Shown in pieces: positions 49,401-55,628 of a stretch of DNA of 64,000 nucleotides. The notes under the pieces were generated by a model that saw only the letters and a list, made by a program, of their open reading frames with translations, was not told where the DNA came from and did no database searches. The position numbers and the translations under genes are program-made. How positions within the stretch are numbered: the first letter of the stretch is position 1; every line of letters begins with the position of its first letter. The DNA comes from Macrosoma leucophasiata (lineage: Eukaryota > Arthropoda > Insecta > Lepidoptera > Hedylidae), in contig JAWQUS010000008.1 of assembly GCA_036365455.1 (NCBI GenBank), forward strand, positions 18,211,501-18,275,500, read 5' to 3'.

Positions 49401-52400
49401 ACAGACATTGTATTCACTTAGGGTCAGATTCACAGGCGCACTACGACTTTACTTCCAGCAAAGTACCAACGCTTAGAACTGTCAAAACTCATACTTTACT
49501 AAGTAGCAGTAGTAGTAGTTCTAAGCATACATACATTGCTCAAAGTACCTAAATTCACAGACCGCACTACGACTTTACTTTGAGCAAAGTGTGCTTAGAA
49601 CCGTCAGAAATGTATGGGTTTTGACAGTTTGAAGCGTACTTTACTCGAAAGTAAAGTCGTAGTGCGGTCTGTGAATCTTGCCCTTAGACTTTGACTGTAA
49701 ACTCCATCCAAGGTTGCAAACGTAACGGAATTCCCGGCCATTTTAAATTGTTAACGTATTTTTCTACATCCTTCTCTAATTTCAACAAATTTTCAATAAG
49801 TATTTTGGTAAAATTTAACAACTACACAACTAACTTTTACACATGTTTTGGTGCAACCGAACCTTAGTGTGGTCTATTAGGTATATAGGTATAATCCTCT
49901 AACTCTAACTGTGAACAACACAATTTATTTGCCTGTTTAGTATGATTCACCAAATTTCCCAACGAATACTCATAATAATGGAATGTATAGGTACTATACA
50001 TGACAATATGTAAATAATTATTAATAATTATTATAACGGTTTCACTGGTGGTAGAGCTGTAGTGTCGGAGCTCGCGGGCGTAGGCACCACCGCATTACCT
50101 AATTTACTTGCCGCTAAATAGTAGTGTTCAGCACTATTGTGTTCCGGTCAGGTGTTAATGTACGGCCCTGTAATTTCCGGCACAGAGGCATAACATCTTA
50201 GGTCTCAGGAGTGGTAACGCATTTTGACCTTGGTCTTTGTGTGGGTGTCTATAGGCTGCAGTCATCACTTAACATCAATGTGAGCTGCATACTTGTTTGC
50301 TACTTCCATTACATAAAAAAAAAATACATTCACAGGAAATCATACTTTATAAAGTTACAAAATCTATAATGCTGGCAAGTACTCGTAGTTTTATTGTTCA
50401 CATTGCAATTAAATACTTCGACTATTGCGCAGTTAAGATAATGGTCTATTTGTGGATGAATATAGTCTAGTCTAGTTGCTGAGTTATATATCTGGATATT
50501 GGCATGCAGGTTATTGGACATTGAACGTTTATAAATATGTTTCGATTTTCGGTGAGTTATAAATCCACATGAGAACAGATATTTCAATGTAGAGGCCTAA
50601 GGTGTTATGTCTAGGTGCCGGAAATTACAGGGCCAATTACACCAACCTACCACCTGGCCGATACCGAGAAGTTTGGGAATAACCGGAGGTGGGGAATATG
50701 GGGCACTTAGCCGGCGAATCGTGGAAGATTGCATATGTGGTTGAACATGCATGCATTAACATTCGCATTACCCTTTTGGGGATACAGGCAGCAGAAGGAA
50801 TTGGAGCAAATTTCATGTATTATTTTAGTGTCGATACTAGGTAAGTACTACTTATCTATACAAATAAATAAATCTATACAAATAAATAAAATTGGAGTGT
50901 CTGTTTGTAATATTAAAATAACCGCTTTTTTACTAAATGCATATGTATATATACACGGTACATAGTAGGTATACCAAAACAACATTTTTACAATTTTTGT
51001 CTATCTGTCTGTCTGTTTGGCGGGACTTTCACTGGCAAATAGCTTATGTAATAAGGATTAACTTAGACTTTTTACTTATTTTTATACTATCTGCGCCCAC
51101 GACTTCGTCCGGGTGGATACTGAACAATCATAAATTCTCACACGGGTGAAGTCGCGCGGGCACAGCTAGTATGTAATAAAATAGTAAAGCTATTAATTGA
51201 TGTGAAGTGTGCATGCCATTATTAAAGTTTATTGCAATTAATTAGTTTACTATTTGGCTCTCGACGCTCGTATAGCAAACATATTGACGAGCCAGTTGGT
51301 CCAGCGGTGAGTAATGACCGTTTGAAGCGAGGTACACTGGTTCGATTCCCGTGGAGGACCAATATTGGTATGGCCTTCAGATTTGTTTTGGTTTTGGGTG
51401 TTTTTGTATGTGTTGTATGCGAACAACGGCACAGTAAACTACGACACAGGTTTATAAGTACCTAGTGTGGGGCTGTGAGTGTAAGCGTATTGTTTTACGC
51501 CCATAGAGCCGCCTCCGCCGCGACCGGTGGCCCGCGTTGCTTTGTGTTAACATCGGACCATTCTTGAGAATCAAAATCTATTTATATTTCTGTAGTCTTA
51601 ATATACCTACCACTTCCCACACTAATATTAGGTATCTAATATGTAAAGGTTTGTATAATTAGACGGATGATTACTAGTTTCTTTTAATTCTATTGGTAGC
51701 CTAGCATTTATACCTACTGGTAGCAAAGTTCCAGGTTAGGAACTCGAGGGCGTAGGTACCAAAGTATTACCTAATCTGTCTGTTGCCAAATGGTTGTGTT
51801 CAGCACTATTGTGTTCAGGTTAGATGGTAAATGTATGGCCCCGTAATAACAATCACAGAGACATAGCAACTAAGGTCTCAGGGATAGCAACGCATCTGCA
51901 TTTTGATCTCTGGCAGGCATAGACCATCTGTGCTGGTAGGTATTGGTGTAGATGAGTACCTATAGGTTGCAGTCATCGTTTAACCTCGTGTGAACTGCAT
52001 GCTTGTTAACCACATTCGTAACATAAAACTCACTAATGCTACTTATTTATAAAACTAGCTGTGCCCGCGACTTCGTTTGCGTGAGAATTTATGATTGTTC
52101 AGTTTCTACCCAGACGAAGTCGTGAGCGCAGCTAATATAAAAGTAGCCTACGTCACTCCTTATTACATAAGCTATCTGCCAGTGAAAGTCCCGTCAAAAT
52201 CGATCCAGCCGTTCCCGGGATTAGCGGGCACAAACAGACAGACATAAAGACCGACGGACAGACAGACAAAAATTGTAAAAAATGTTTTGGTATAAGTACC
52301 GTGTATACATACATATGCTCCAATTTTAATTATTTGTATGTATGTATGTATATGTATGTATAGATAAAATAACAGTCATGTGAAAGATATAGGTAGGTAG

Positions 52401-54720
52401 CCTTGAAACAGCCACGTTTTCGCAATAATTATATTTAACACAATAATGTCTCTTTGTCTCTTTTCTAAATCCTTCTGAACTTATAGAGTGTAATGTATAA
52501 TAATGTTTTTGAAGCAATTTATTTAATTTAAAGCAGAGGTACCTACTTTCAAAAAAATAAATAAATAACGTTTGTGTTGAACCCATTACCAGATAGGTAT
52601 CATAAATAGATACGATATGACTACTGTATAAAGATTTCATAATTTATAGATGTATGCGGAGAATCATGTGAAATTAAGATAGGTACCTACCTTTTATGAT
52701 AGAGCGGTGAGTGGATAGTGTTAATTAACCTCATTGATTATTTTGGTCGATTTTTATTTATCTAGCAGCGATATTAGTGTTTCATAATAATTTCAGACGG
52801 TAAAAAATATTAGAACATGGATGGTGACCACTTTAAGTTTGAACATAAGAATTTCCTTTTTCCTTAGTAAAATTTTACTTTCCTAAAAAATATAAAAAAG
52901 TGTTTAAAGTGCATAGTAAACAGATACATATTTTAAGGGTTCCGTACCGCAAAGGAATACCGAACCAATAAAGGAATTAAAGTTCACTCGTTCTCTCTGT
53001 TTGTCCGTTTGCCACAGCCAATTTGCTCCAATAATTTCAAAATTTTAAATTGCTACATAAGCTAGTAACGAAAATAAATTAATTTTATAACAAAAATAAA
53101 TTAATTTCAAACTTTTTCTTCGGGACACTTTTGTGAGATAAATTAAAAAAAAATCCTGGAAATTGTACGTATCTATCGTGTGACACATCAAGTAAGTACT
53201 TGATCATAATATTTTTTTAAATAAAATGATTATAGATATTTAAATCTGCGTTGTGTCGTCGATGATATTTAAGAATATGTAACCGTAAACAATAATTGGG
53301 AAAAATTCAAAATAAAAAATAGGTAGTAGGTATTAGGTATATACGTTCCGTTTAGAGCATTTCTATAATCTGTCACACTTTTGACACGACGATATTTTTT
53401 TAATTATTTGAAAAGAAAAAAAGTCTTACTTAAAAAAGGTACATCATTACGACCTGCGCTAGATTTTATAGTTTACTAGCGGCCCGCCCCGGCTTCGCCC
53501 GCGCTGCTCTGCTCCTATTAGTCATAGCGTAATGTAAGCTATCCTATCTCTCAAGTTGGATCGAACTGCACATGTTGTGCGAATTTTATTATAATCGGTT
53601 AAGTGGTTTAGGAGTCCATTGAGGACAAACATTGTGACACGAGATTTATATATATTAAGATTTTATATCTCTACTAGCGGCCCGCCCCGGCTTCGCCCGC
53701 GCTGCTCTGTTCCTATTAGTCATAGCGTAATGTAAGCTATCCTATCTCTCAAGTTGGATTGAACTGCACATGGTGTGCGAATTTTATTATAATCGGTTAA
53801 GTGGTTTAGGAGTCCATTGAGGACAAACATTGTGACACGAGATTTATATATATTAAGATATAAATAGTTACGGCAATATCCCCTGACTTGCCTTTGTATT
53901 TCCTCATGGGTTACTGAAAATGTCAAGGATTTTATTAAACGTCGCCGCGCATCGCTGAATGAAGAGCGATTTTTATGTGACCGCAACTTTGGATGCCATA
54001 GGCACAGTTCCGATTGTAACAATAAAATTGTAAAAACTTCTCGAGTTACTCGTTCAATCACTACATTATTGTAGTTCCTGCCTACGTACCTATACTAAAG
54101 TACGTCCTTACACAACCCAGTCGAATGAGATCGCGTTAACTCAGCCAATATCCCTTAGCGCGCTAAACTACGCGCTAAATCCATAAGCCATCAGTAATAC
54201 CGTAAAAATATCGCATTAAAATGAACGGCACACCTACTTAATGCGATGAATATCAATCACATCAATGTGATGTTACTGTGGCCTACCTAAATAAAATTCT
54301 TGTTAATGTATAAAAAGATACCTAGTTAGTTAAAAAAAAAACAAATATTGACCAAATTTAATGTCTATACCTATGTATACTTACAATTAGGTACTAAGAC
54401 TTATCAACTAGATATTACTGCACGAATGAAACCTGTTATGGTAGTTAGCTGATAATAAAGTAAATAGGTATGTTCGTTATTACAAATACGAGGTTTATTA
54501 AAAATTTACGATTCAGTCGTTAAAATTAAATCCCATTGAATATAGAAGTCAATACATGACAAATCACAATCATTATTGATTTCTGTCAACCTTGAACCTA
54601 TAAAAACAACGATAGATGGATATAAAGTGAAATAATCTTACTTCGCATTCCATAATATGAAAATCTTTCGCAGAACTCATTTGTGATGATAAAGCCCACT
54701 GCTTTCGGGTATGGTAATTT
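28419..54720 (-). CDS. yin: Proton-coupled oligopeptide transporter (POT/PTR, SLC15 type), 5' end missing
   Basis: Multi-pass H+/di- and tripeptide symporter of the plasma membrane. Twelve exons join in one frame: 54720-54642, 47476-47335, 46878-46792, 44744-44470, 41094-41012, 39697-39533, 35548-35423, 34514-34392, 33974-33631, 30898-30682, 29413-29177 and 28577-28419 (TAA stop). They total 678 residues. The first listed exon carries the proton-coupling motif in NEFCERFSYYGMR (ExxERFxYYG). Exon 44744-44470 has GTGGIKPCVSAFGGDQF and FYFAINAGSL, the two PTR2 signatures. Exon 39697-39533 ends PVFWALFDQQ. Exons 33974-33631 and 30898-30682 form the large, poorly conserved extracellular domain found in animal members. 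The N-terminal exon with the start codon was not found and may lie beyond 54720, inside or outside the window. Resemblance to Drosophila yin/OPT1 is from memory; another SLC15 paralogue is possible. A plus-strand esterase gene sits in the intron 30899-33630. Confidence 0.94.
29740..30255 (-). mobile_element. Non-autonomous Helitron with an internal duplication
   Basis: On the minus strand it starts TCTAAACTAACATTATAAAG after an A and ends GGGGCGGGCCGCTAG before a T. The interior holds two direct copies of a roughly 155-bp unit (about 29855-30010 and 30013-30170), marked by AAATAAGTAACTT, TTACGGAACCCTATTTTTTC and GGATAATGTAGCTTTCGAAT. It lies in a transporter intron. Confidence 0.75.
31075..31115. 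promoter_or_regulatory. 18-bp perfect inverted repeat upstream of the esterase gene
   Basis: Arms 31075-31092 and 31098-31115 are perfect inverses (core CTGAAGTGGTTAACGT) around a 5-nt loop. It ends 157 bp before the esterase start codon. It could be a binding site for a dimeric factor, a cruciform, or the stump of a MITE. Confidence 0.4.
31273..32973 (+). CDS. Carboxylesterase-family protein, probably catalytically inactive, ER-retained
   Basis: Alpha/beta-hydrolase of the carboxyl/cholinesterase family, 566 aa in a single exon, a normal family length. A hydrophobic N-terminus (residues 1-16) looks like a signal peptide. The family disulphide pair (C83, C100 within EDCLHLNIYTP) is present. 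Where active enzymes have G-E-S-A-G the sequence reads A-S-G-S-A-A (204-209). An ungapped alignment from GGDKNRITLM puts Gly206 at the nucleophile position. The oxyanion-hole HGGGF is HGHAF (126-130). The acid (E333 in SAEG) and histidine (H456 in GASHGDE) positions are kept. The protein ends HSEL, which fits the HXEL ER-retrieval signal of some animal carboxylesterases. It lies inside a transporter intron on the opposite strand. The frame is free of lesions, so a selected non-enzymatic role is likely. The first ATG of the open frame is used as the start because it begins the signal peptide. Confidence 0.94.
   Translation: MWSLFVILLLPNLLMTFKVEVKVQEGVILGAREITLFQGKSFFAFYRVPYARPPIGKLRFKDPRPQNKWKHPLDATTEYHGACAQEHIVHKHAMYGFEDCLHLNIYTPALTWRGSEHLMSVIVWIHGHAFTSSFSHIHGADFLMENDLVFITLTHRIGPFGFGKLNEFDSDTNMGLKDIILGLKWIRRNIVNFGGDKNRITLMASGSAASFVSLLLITKYRKFFSKIILQSGSIFSPSLYHGDHTHEMVKLKNELKKRGFPAIKNAPTSEIIKISRNIYTKKHIINVQRPVIPFVPISVYDSNNTFFTISAEDLNEHVKNISIPILIGFNSAEGISEVTPFVHNPQLLKLFGTFFKFMVPFVAGCKLDPKSKKYNEVSDRIKNKYFKDGISDQSMNSFLKYTSDLLVYPIYKFIRSYLSRNGSNIFVYKFDYRGNFNAVKAISLTDIAKKVRGASHGDEICYILKCEPIWENYVKLKHQLRHTDRKFIIQIAKMWANFAKFGNPTLNNSYKLEWLPMTWDQDHVFLFGKKNKLIHSKEEKRMLDFWDDIYETYYKDKHYKHVHSEL
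32974..33630. other. 3' flank of the esterase gene within the transporter intron
   Basis: AT-rich sequence. ATTAAA near 33256 could serve as a weak poly(A) signal for the esterase. AATAAATAAT-type words near 33480-33500 are alternatives. No repeat was recognised. Confidence 0.3.
34675..34768 (-). repeat. SINE-like repeat family A, 3' fragment
   Basis: Antisense tail end: a T-run, GAAGGTGGCAAACAAGCATA, CAGTTCACGTAGATATTAAA, TGATAACTGCAG. Sequence then changes to unrelated DNA. Confidence 0.6.
34887..35180 (+). repeat. SINE-like repeat family A, near full length
   Basis: Sense copy from about GGCGGAGCTCCGGTCGGTGA, through GGGCGTAGGCTCCACCGCAT, TATCGTGTTCCGGTCAGGTG, to TGTAAACTGTACGCTTGTTT and an A-run at 35170. 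With the fragment at 34675-34768 it forms a head-to-head pair. Confidence 0.75.
35915..36138 (+). repeat. Interspersed repeat, family D
   Basis: Longest of three copies: from CCACACCGCGGACACTCCGC to GTGTCCATTCTATACGTAGC and ATTATTACATATTCTCTG. It contains an internal segment (GTGCACCTGTGTGCGTAGCA) missing from the copy at 5983-6175. Confidence 0.65.
36501..36780 (+). mobile_element. Helitron 5' end, element incomplete
   Basis: TCTATACTTATAATAAAACT preceded by A is the same kind of 5' terminus as in the two large Helitrons. A region of GTCTGTCTGTCTGTTTGTTC and ACCGGTCCGATTACAATGAA follows. No matching 3' end could be assigned because other elements follow directly. A different element with the same terminus starts at 63953. 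Confidence 0.6.
37305..38174 (+). mobile_element. Non-autonomous Helitron with internal tandem units and a nested MITE
   Basis: Starts TCTATACAAATAAATAAAAT after an A and ends GCGGTCACACCTAG before a T. Between about 37460 and 38090 it carries three to four tandem units of roughly 110 bp, with the blocks ACATACAAATAAGTAGAATT, GGAGTGTATCCGACTTTGA, TAGCTGATGTAATAAGGAGT and TTAGGCTACTTTTAT. One unit is split by a MITE (37569-37810). Shorter relatives are at 50855-51169 and 52055-52364. Confidence 0.78.
37569..37810. mobile_element. MITE with about 30-bp perfect inverted termini
   Basis: The ends TATAGGTCGCGCCACGTAAA and TTTACGTGGCGCGACCTATA are part of perfect inverted repeats reaching GAACGCTGG/CCAGCGTTC. 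TATA at both outer edges suggests a TA duplication. It is nested in a Helitron tandem unit. Confidence 0.8.
38459..39080. repeat. Repeat with AGGGTTCCGTA inverted ends
   Basis: Begins AAACCGGACAAGTGCGAGTT and AGGGTTCCGTA, and ends GGTACGGAACCCT. It includes the block TCGGTTGAGTAGTTTCGGAG and a CAGACAGACAGACAGACG run. This is a common lepidopteran repeat type in my experience. Partial relatives are near 35690, 48940 and 52937-53030. Confidence 0.55.
39725..40255 (+). repeat. SINE-like repeat family A, diverged, split by a MITE
   Basis: Sense copy: GGTGATAGAGCTCCAGTGAC, then GTTAGGTGGTAAT, interrupted, then TTAGGCCCGAGGGGAGTGAC, TATAGGCTACAGTATTAACT and ATTAATGTGAAC. Part of the interruption (about 39860-39957) is other sequence. 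Confidence 0.6.
39960..40142. mobile_element. Long hairpin MITE nested in a SINE (TTA duplication)
   Basis: 183 bp, nearly all foldable: GTGCTTTTCCACCAGAGATG and CCACCAATCATATTCA on the left pair with TGAATATGATTGGTGG and CTCTAGTGGAAAAGCAC on the right. TTA flanks both sides (39957-39959, 40143-40145). A relative of the AGAGATGTGCTAT segment is near 36450. Confidence 0.78.
40845..40983 (+). mobile_element. Helitron 3' end fragment
   Basis: ATTATAAATGCGCAGTAACG, AGCCCTGAGAAAGGACATAG and the terminal AGCGGGCAACAGCTAG followed by T. The 5' part is missing. Confidence 0.6.
41403..41520 (-). repeat. Interspersed repeat, family C
   Basis: ATCTTCAAGCCAGGTCCCTA, GGGGTAGGCAGAGTGTAGAG, CTGACATACTTCTCGTGCCT and TCATTCTCTTCAAACATGCA. 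It runs directly into the RTE-like fragment. Confidence 0.6.
41603..42230 (+). pseudogene. Rearranged fragment of an RTE-like reverse transcriptase
   Basis: The plus strand 41603-41960 encodes the C-terminal reverse-transcriptase region of a non-LTR element (SQRARLVVHNS, LLYGSESWVCRKEHESKLN, then after a break KKGMLRWFGHIERMSNERMT). The sequence 41969-42230 carries the adjoining upstream part on the opposite strand. A 45-bp segment including CTAGAATCAAAAGATCTCAG is present in inverted orientation at both joints (41603-41645, 41969-42013). There are stops and frameshifts throughout. It lies in a transporter intron. Confidence 0.75.
42231..43554. other. Transporter intron sequence without recognised elements
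   Basis: AT-rich. The one oddity is a perfect 16-bp GC palindrome at 43073-43088 (CGGCCGCCGGCGGCCG) in otherwise AT-rich DNA. Confidence 0.35.
43555..43690 (+). repeat. SINE-like repeat family A, 3' part
   Basis: Sense fragment: AACTAAGGTCTCAGGGGAAG, GCATTTTGACCTTGGTCTTT, ATGAACTGCATGCTTG and a short A-rich end. Confidence 0.6.
45380..45722 (-). repeat. SINE-like repeat family A, diverged
   Basis: T-run, AAAACGGCAAACAAATCTAC, GACAAGTGATAACTGCGGC, GATGCATTGCCACACCTGAA, and finally GGTGCCAATGCCTTCCAGCT and CTATCACTACTAATC. Part of family D (TATTATTACATATTCTCTG) is inserted near 45595. Confidence 0.5.
46006..46051. repeat. 19-bp perfect inverted repeat
   Basis: Arms ATGATAATTTATTTCAAAC and GTTTGAAATAAATTATCAT around an 8-nt loop. 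Such short AT-rich palindromes may be MITE stumps or cruciform sites. No flanking duplication was recognised. Confidence 0.6.
46340..46620 (-). repeat. Probable retroelement fragment
   Basis: GC-richer segment. The minus strand is open for 80 codons and includes PKFLQESYTRGVEVYND and PSLRLLTRNGETGTALL. The style matches segments I associate with lepidopteran non-LTR element leaders, but this is recollection only. The upstream flank (46050-46330) differs in composition from typical intron DNA and may belong to the same element. Confidence 0.35.
47797..47870. mobile_element. Short fold-back element
   Basis: TATAGATTTACGCACTT and ACGAGCATT on the left pair with AATGCTCGT and AAGTGCGTAAATCTATA on the right around a short AT-rich loop. 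The terminal TATA could be a TA duplication. It lies in a transporter intron. Confidence 0.55.
49277..49331. repeat. 25-bp near-perfect inverted repeat
   Basis: The arms at 49277-49301 and 49307-49331 share ATGCAAATTAAGTTGTT and its inverse with one mismatch and a 5-nt loop. Each outer end carries the octamer-like ATGCAAAT. Confidence 0.55.
49422..49683. mobile_element. Compound fold-back MITE (TTAG duplication)
   Basis: 262 bp, flanked by TTAG (49418-49421, 49684-49687). It contains the same arms as the MITE at 28058-28199 (CAGACCGCACTACGACTTTA and its inverse), but the left arm is repeated in a second, partly degenerate copy (49432 and 49556), as if one element inserted in or recombined with another. 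Confidence 0.75.
50042..50325 (+). repeat. SINE-like repeat family A, full length
   Basis: Sense copy from CTGGTGGTAGAGCTGTAGTG, through CACCGCATTACCTAATTTAC, GGCCCTGTAATTTCCGGCAC, to CATACTTGTTTGCTACTTCC and an A-run. Confidence 0.8.
50640..50790 (+). repeat. tRNA-derived SINE (family B), 3' part
   Basis: GCCGGCGAATCGTGGAAGAT, ACATGCATGCATTAACATTC and ACCCTTTTGGGGATACAGG correspond to the body and tail of the family. The tRNA-like head is missing and replaced by a family A scrap (50590-50640). Confidence 0.6.
50855..51169 (+). mobile_element. Short non-autonomous Helitron with a duplicated 5' end
   Basis: TCTATACAAATAAATAAA occurs twice in a row (50855 and 50873), each preceded by A. The element ends GCGCGGGCACAGCTAG before a T at 51170. 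It is related to 37305-38174 and 52055-52364. Confidence 0.78.
51281..51555 (+). repeat. tRNA-derived SINE of a second type
   Basis: Head GAGCCAGTTGGTCCAGCGGT with box A and ACTGGTTCGATTCCCGTGGA with box B, then GTTTTGGTTTTGGGTGTTTT, GTGTGGGGCTGTGAG, and a GC-rich end GCCGCCTCCGCCGCGACCGG. Pieces of the same family occur at 14540-14650 and inverted at 6985-7090. Confidence 0.65.
51720..52030 (+). repeat. SINE-like repeat family A
   Basis: Sense copy, diverged: GGAACTCGAGGGCGTAGGTA, TTGTGTTCAGGTTAGATGGT, AGGGATAGCAACGCATCTGC and GTGAACTGCATGCTTGTTAA. Confidence 0.65.
52055..52364 (-). mobile_element. Short non-autonomous Helitron, inverted
   Basis: On the minus strand it starts TCTATACATACATATACATA after an A and ends AGTCGCGGGCACAGCTAG before a T. 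A CATA/TATG microsatellite has expanded just inside its 5' end. It lies about 0.9 kb from its sense relative at 50855-51169. Confidence 0.78.
53476..53660 (-). mobile_element. 185-bp non-autonomous Helitron, copy a
   Basis: Minus strand: starts TCTTAATATATATAAATCTC after an A and ends CCGGGGCGGGCCGCTAG before a T. The ends match Helitron rules. The interior has TAATCGGTTAAGTGGTTTAG on the plus strand. Confidence 0.75.
53674..53858 (-). mobile_element. 185-bp non-autonomous Helitron, copy b
   Basis: Nearly identical to the copy at 53476-53660, in the same orientation and of exactly equal length, 13 bp away. Only a few base differences were seen (for example GATCGAACTG against GATTGAACTG). Confidence 0.75.
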
Positions 54721-55628
54721 CTGAAAATAAAACAGTTCAAGTTAATTATGAATTAGGTACCTAGCGTGAATTAAGAGGTTTGTTCTATATTTAATTACTC
54801 GTACAATTTCCTTGGAAGGAACGTTGAGGTATAAATAAATACCTATATATGTACATAACTAGAATTTCCTACTTACAACAAATTGTCCTCTATCTTATTT
54901 TGAAATAAACGAACTAAAAATCATTTTGAAACCTTTAGTCTGTGCATTAGGACTATTATTACATATACTTATATTTAGGTTATTTACTAATTTGCTTTAT
55001 TCTTATACGAATAGATTTATCGTACCTAGGTAGTTTATGAGCATCAAAAGAGGTGCTGCTTTTTTGAATAAATGTCTATTAATGTATTCTGTCTTCTAAT
55101 GTCTGCAATTCGCGTATTTAACTGCAAATATTGCATAATTTGTCAGGTACCTATATTATTATGACCATGACTAGTAAATGTAATCACAAACATATTCTGG
55201 ATTCCCTGAAATAAATAAACTGTAAAAAGATATCAATCAATAACCAAATAAATAAAAATAGCGTAATATTTCATCTTGTAACATAGCAAAATGTAAGAAA
55301 GCCTGCTTACATGTTCTGCAAAACTCTTAATAAGAAGGTTATATTATTTAGGTATGTATATATTATATTAGGATATTTTATTTAGTTATGACCTAAAAAT
55401 CGAGAAAATTATTAGTTATGACGAAAAAATCCTCTTTATCAGCAACCAGATAAGGTGATCTTCCGACATAGGCCTCATCATTGAATTAGCTATGGTTAAT
55501 TATGAAATAAGCCGAATTATCTAGGCCGTTATTTTACGTCTTCCGAGAATTGAACACGCAAATCAATAAAATCGCGCAGAACTAGGTATCCACCCGTCTG
55601 TAAGACGGAGACTGCATACATGTCGTCA
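54721..55628. other. Intron or 5' flank of the transporter gene
   Basis: AT-rich, with no repeat or exon recognised. The missing N-terminal exon of the transporter was searched for here and further right on the minus strand without a convincing candidate. Confidence 0.35.

Noticed and set aside
52320..52362. Independent microsatellite locus
   Set aside because: The TATG run is the expanded 5' end of the Helitron at 52055-52364.
54880..54960. Possible first exon of the transporter close to 54.9 kb
   Set aside because: The donor is good, but the frame from the only ATG stops before reaching it.
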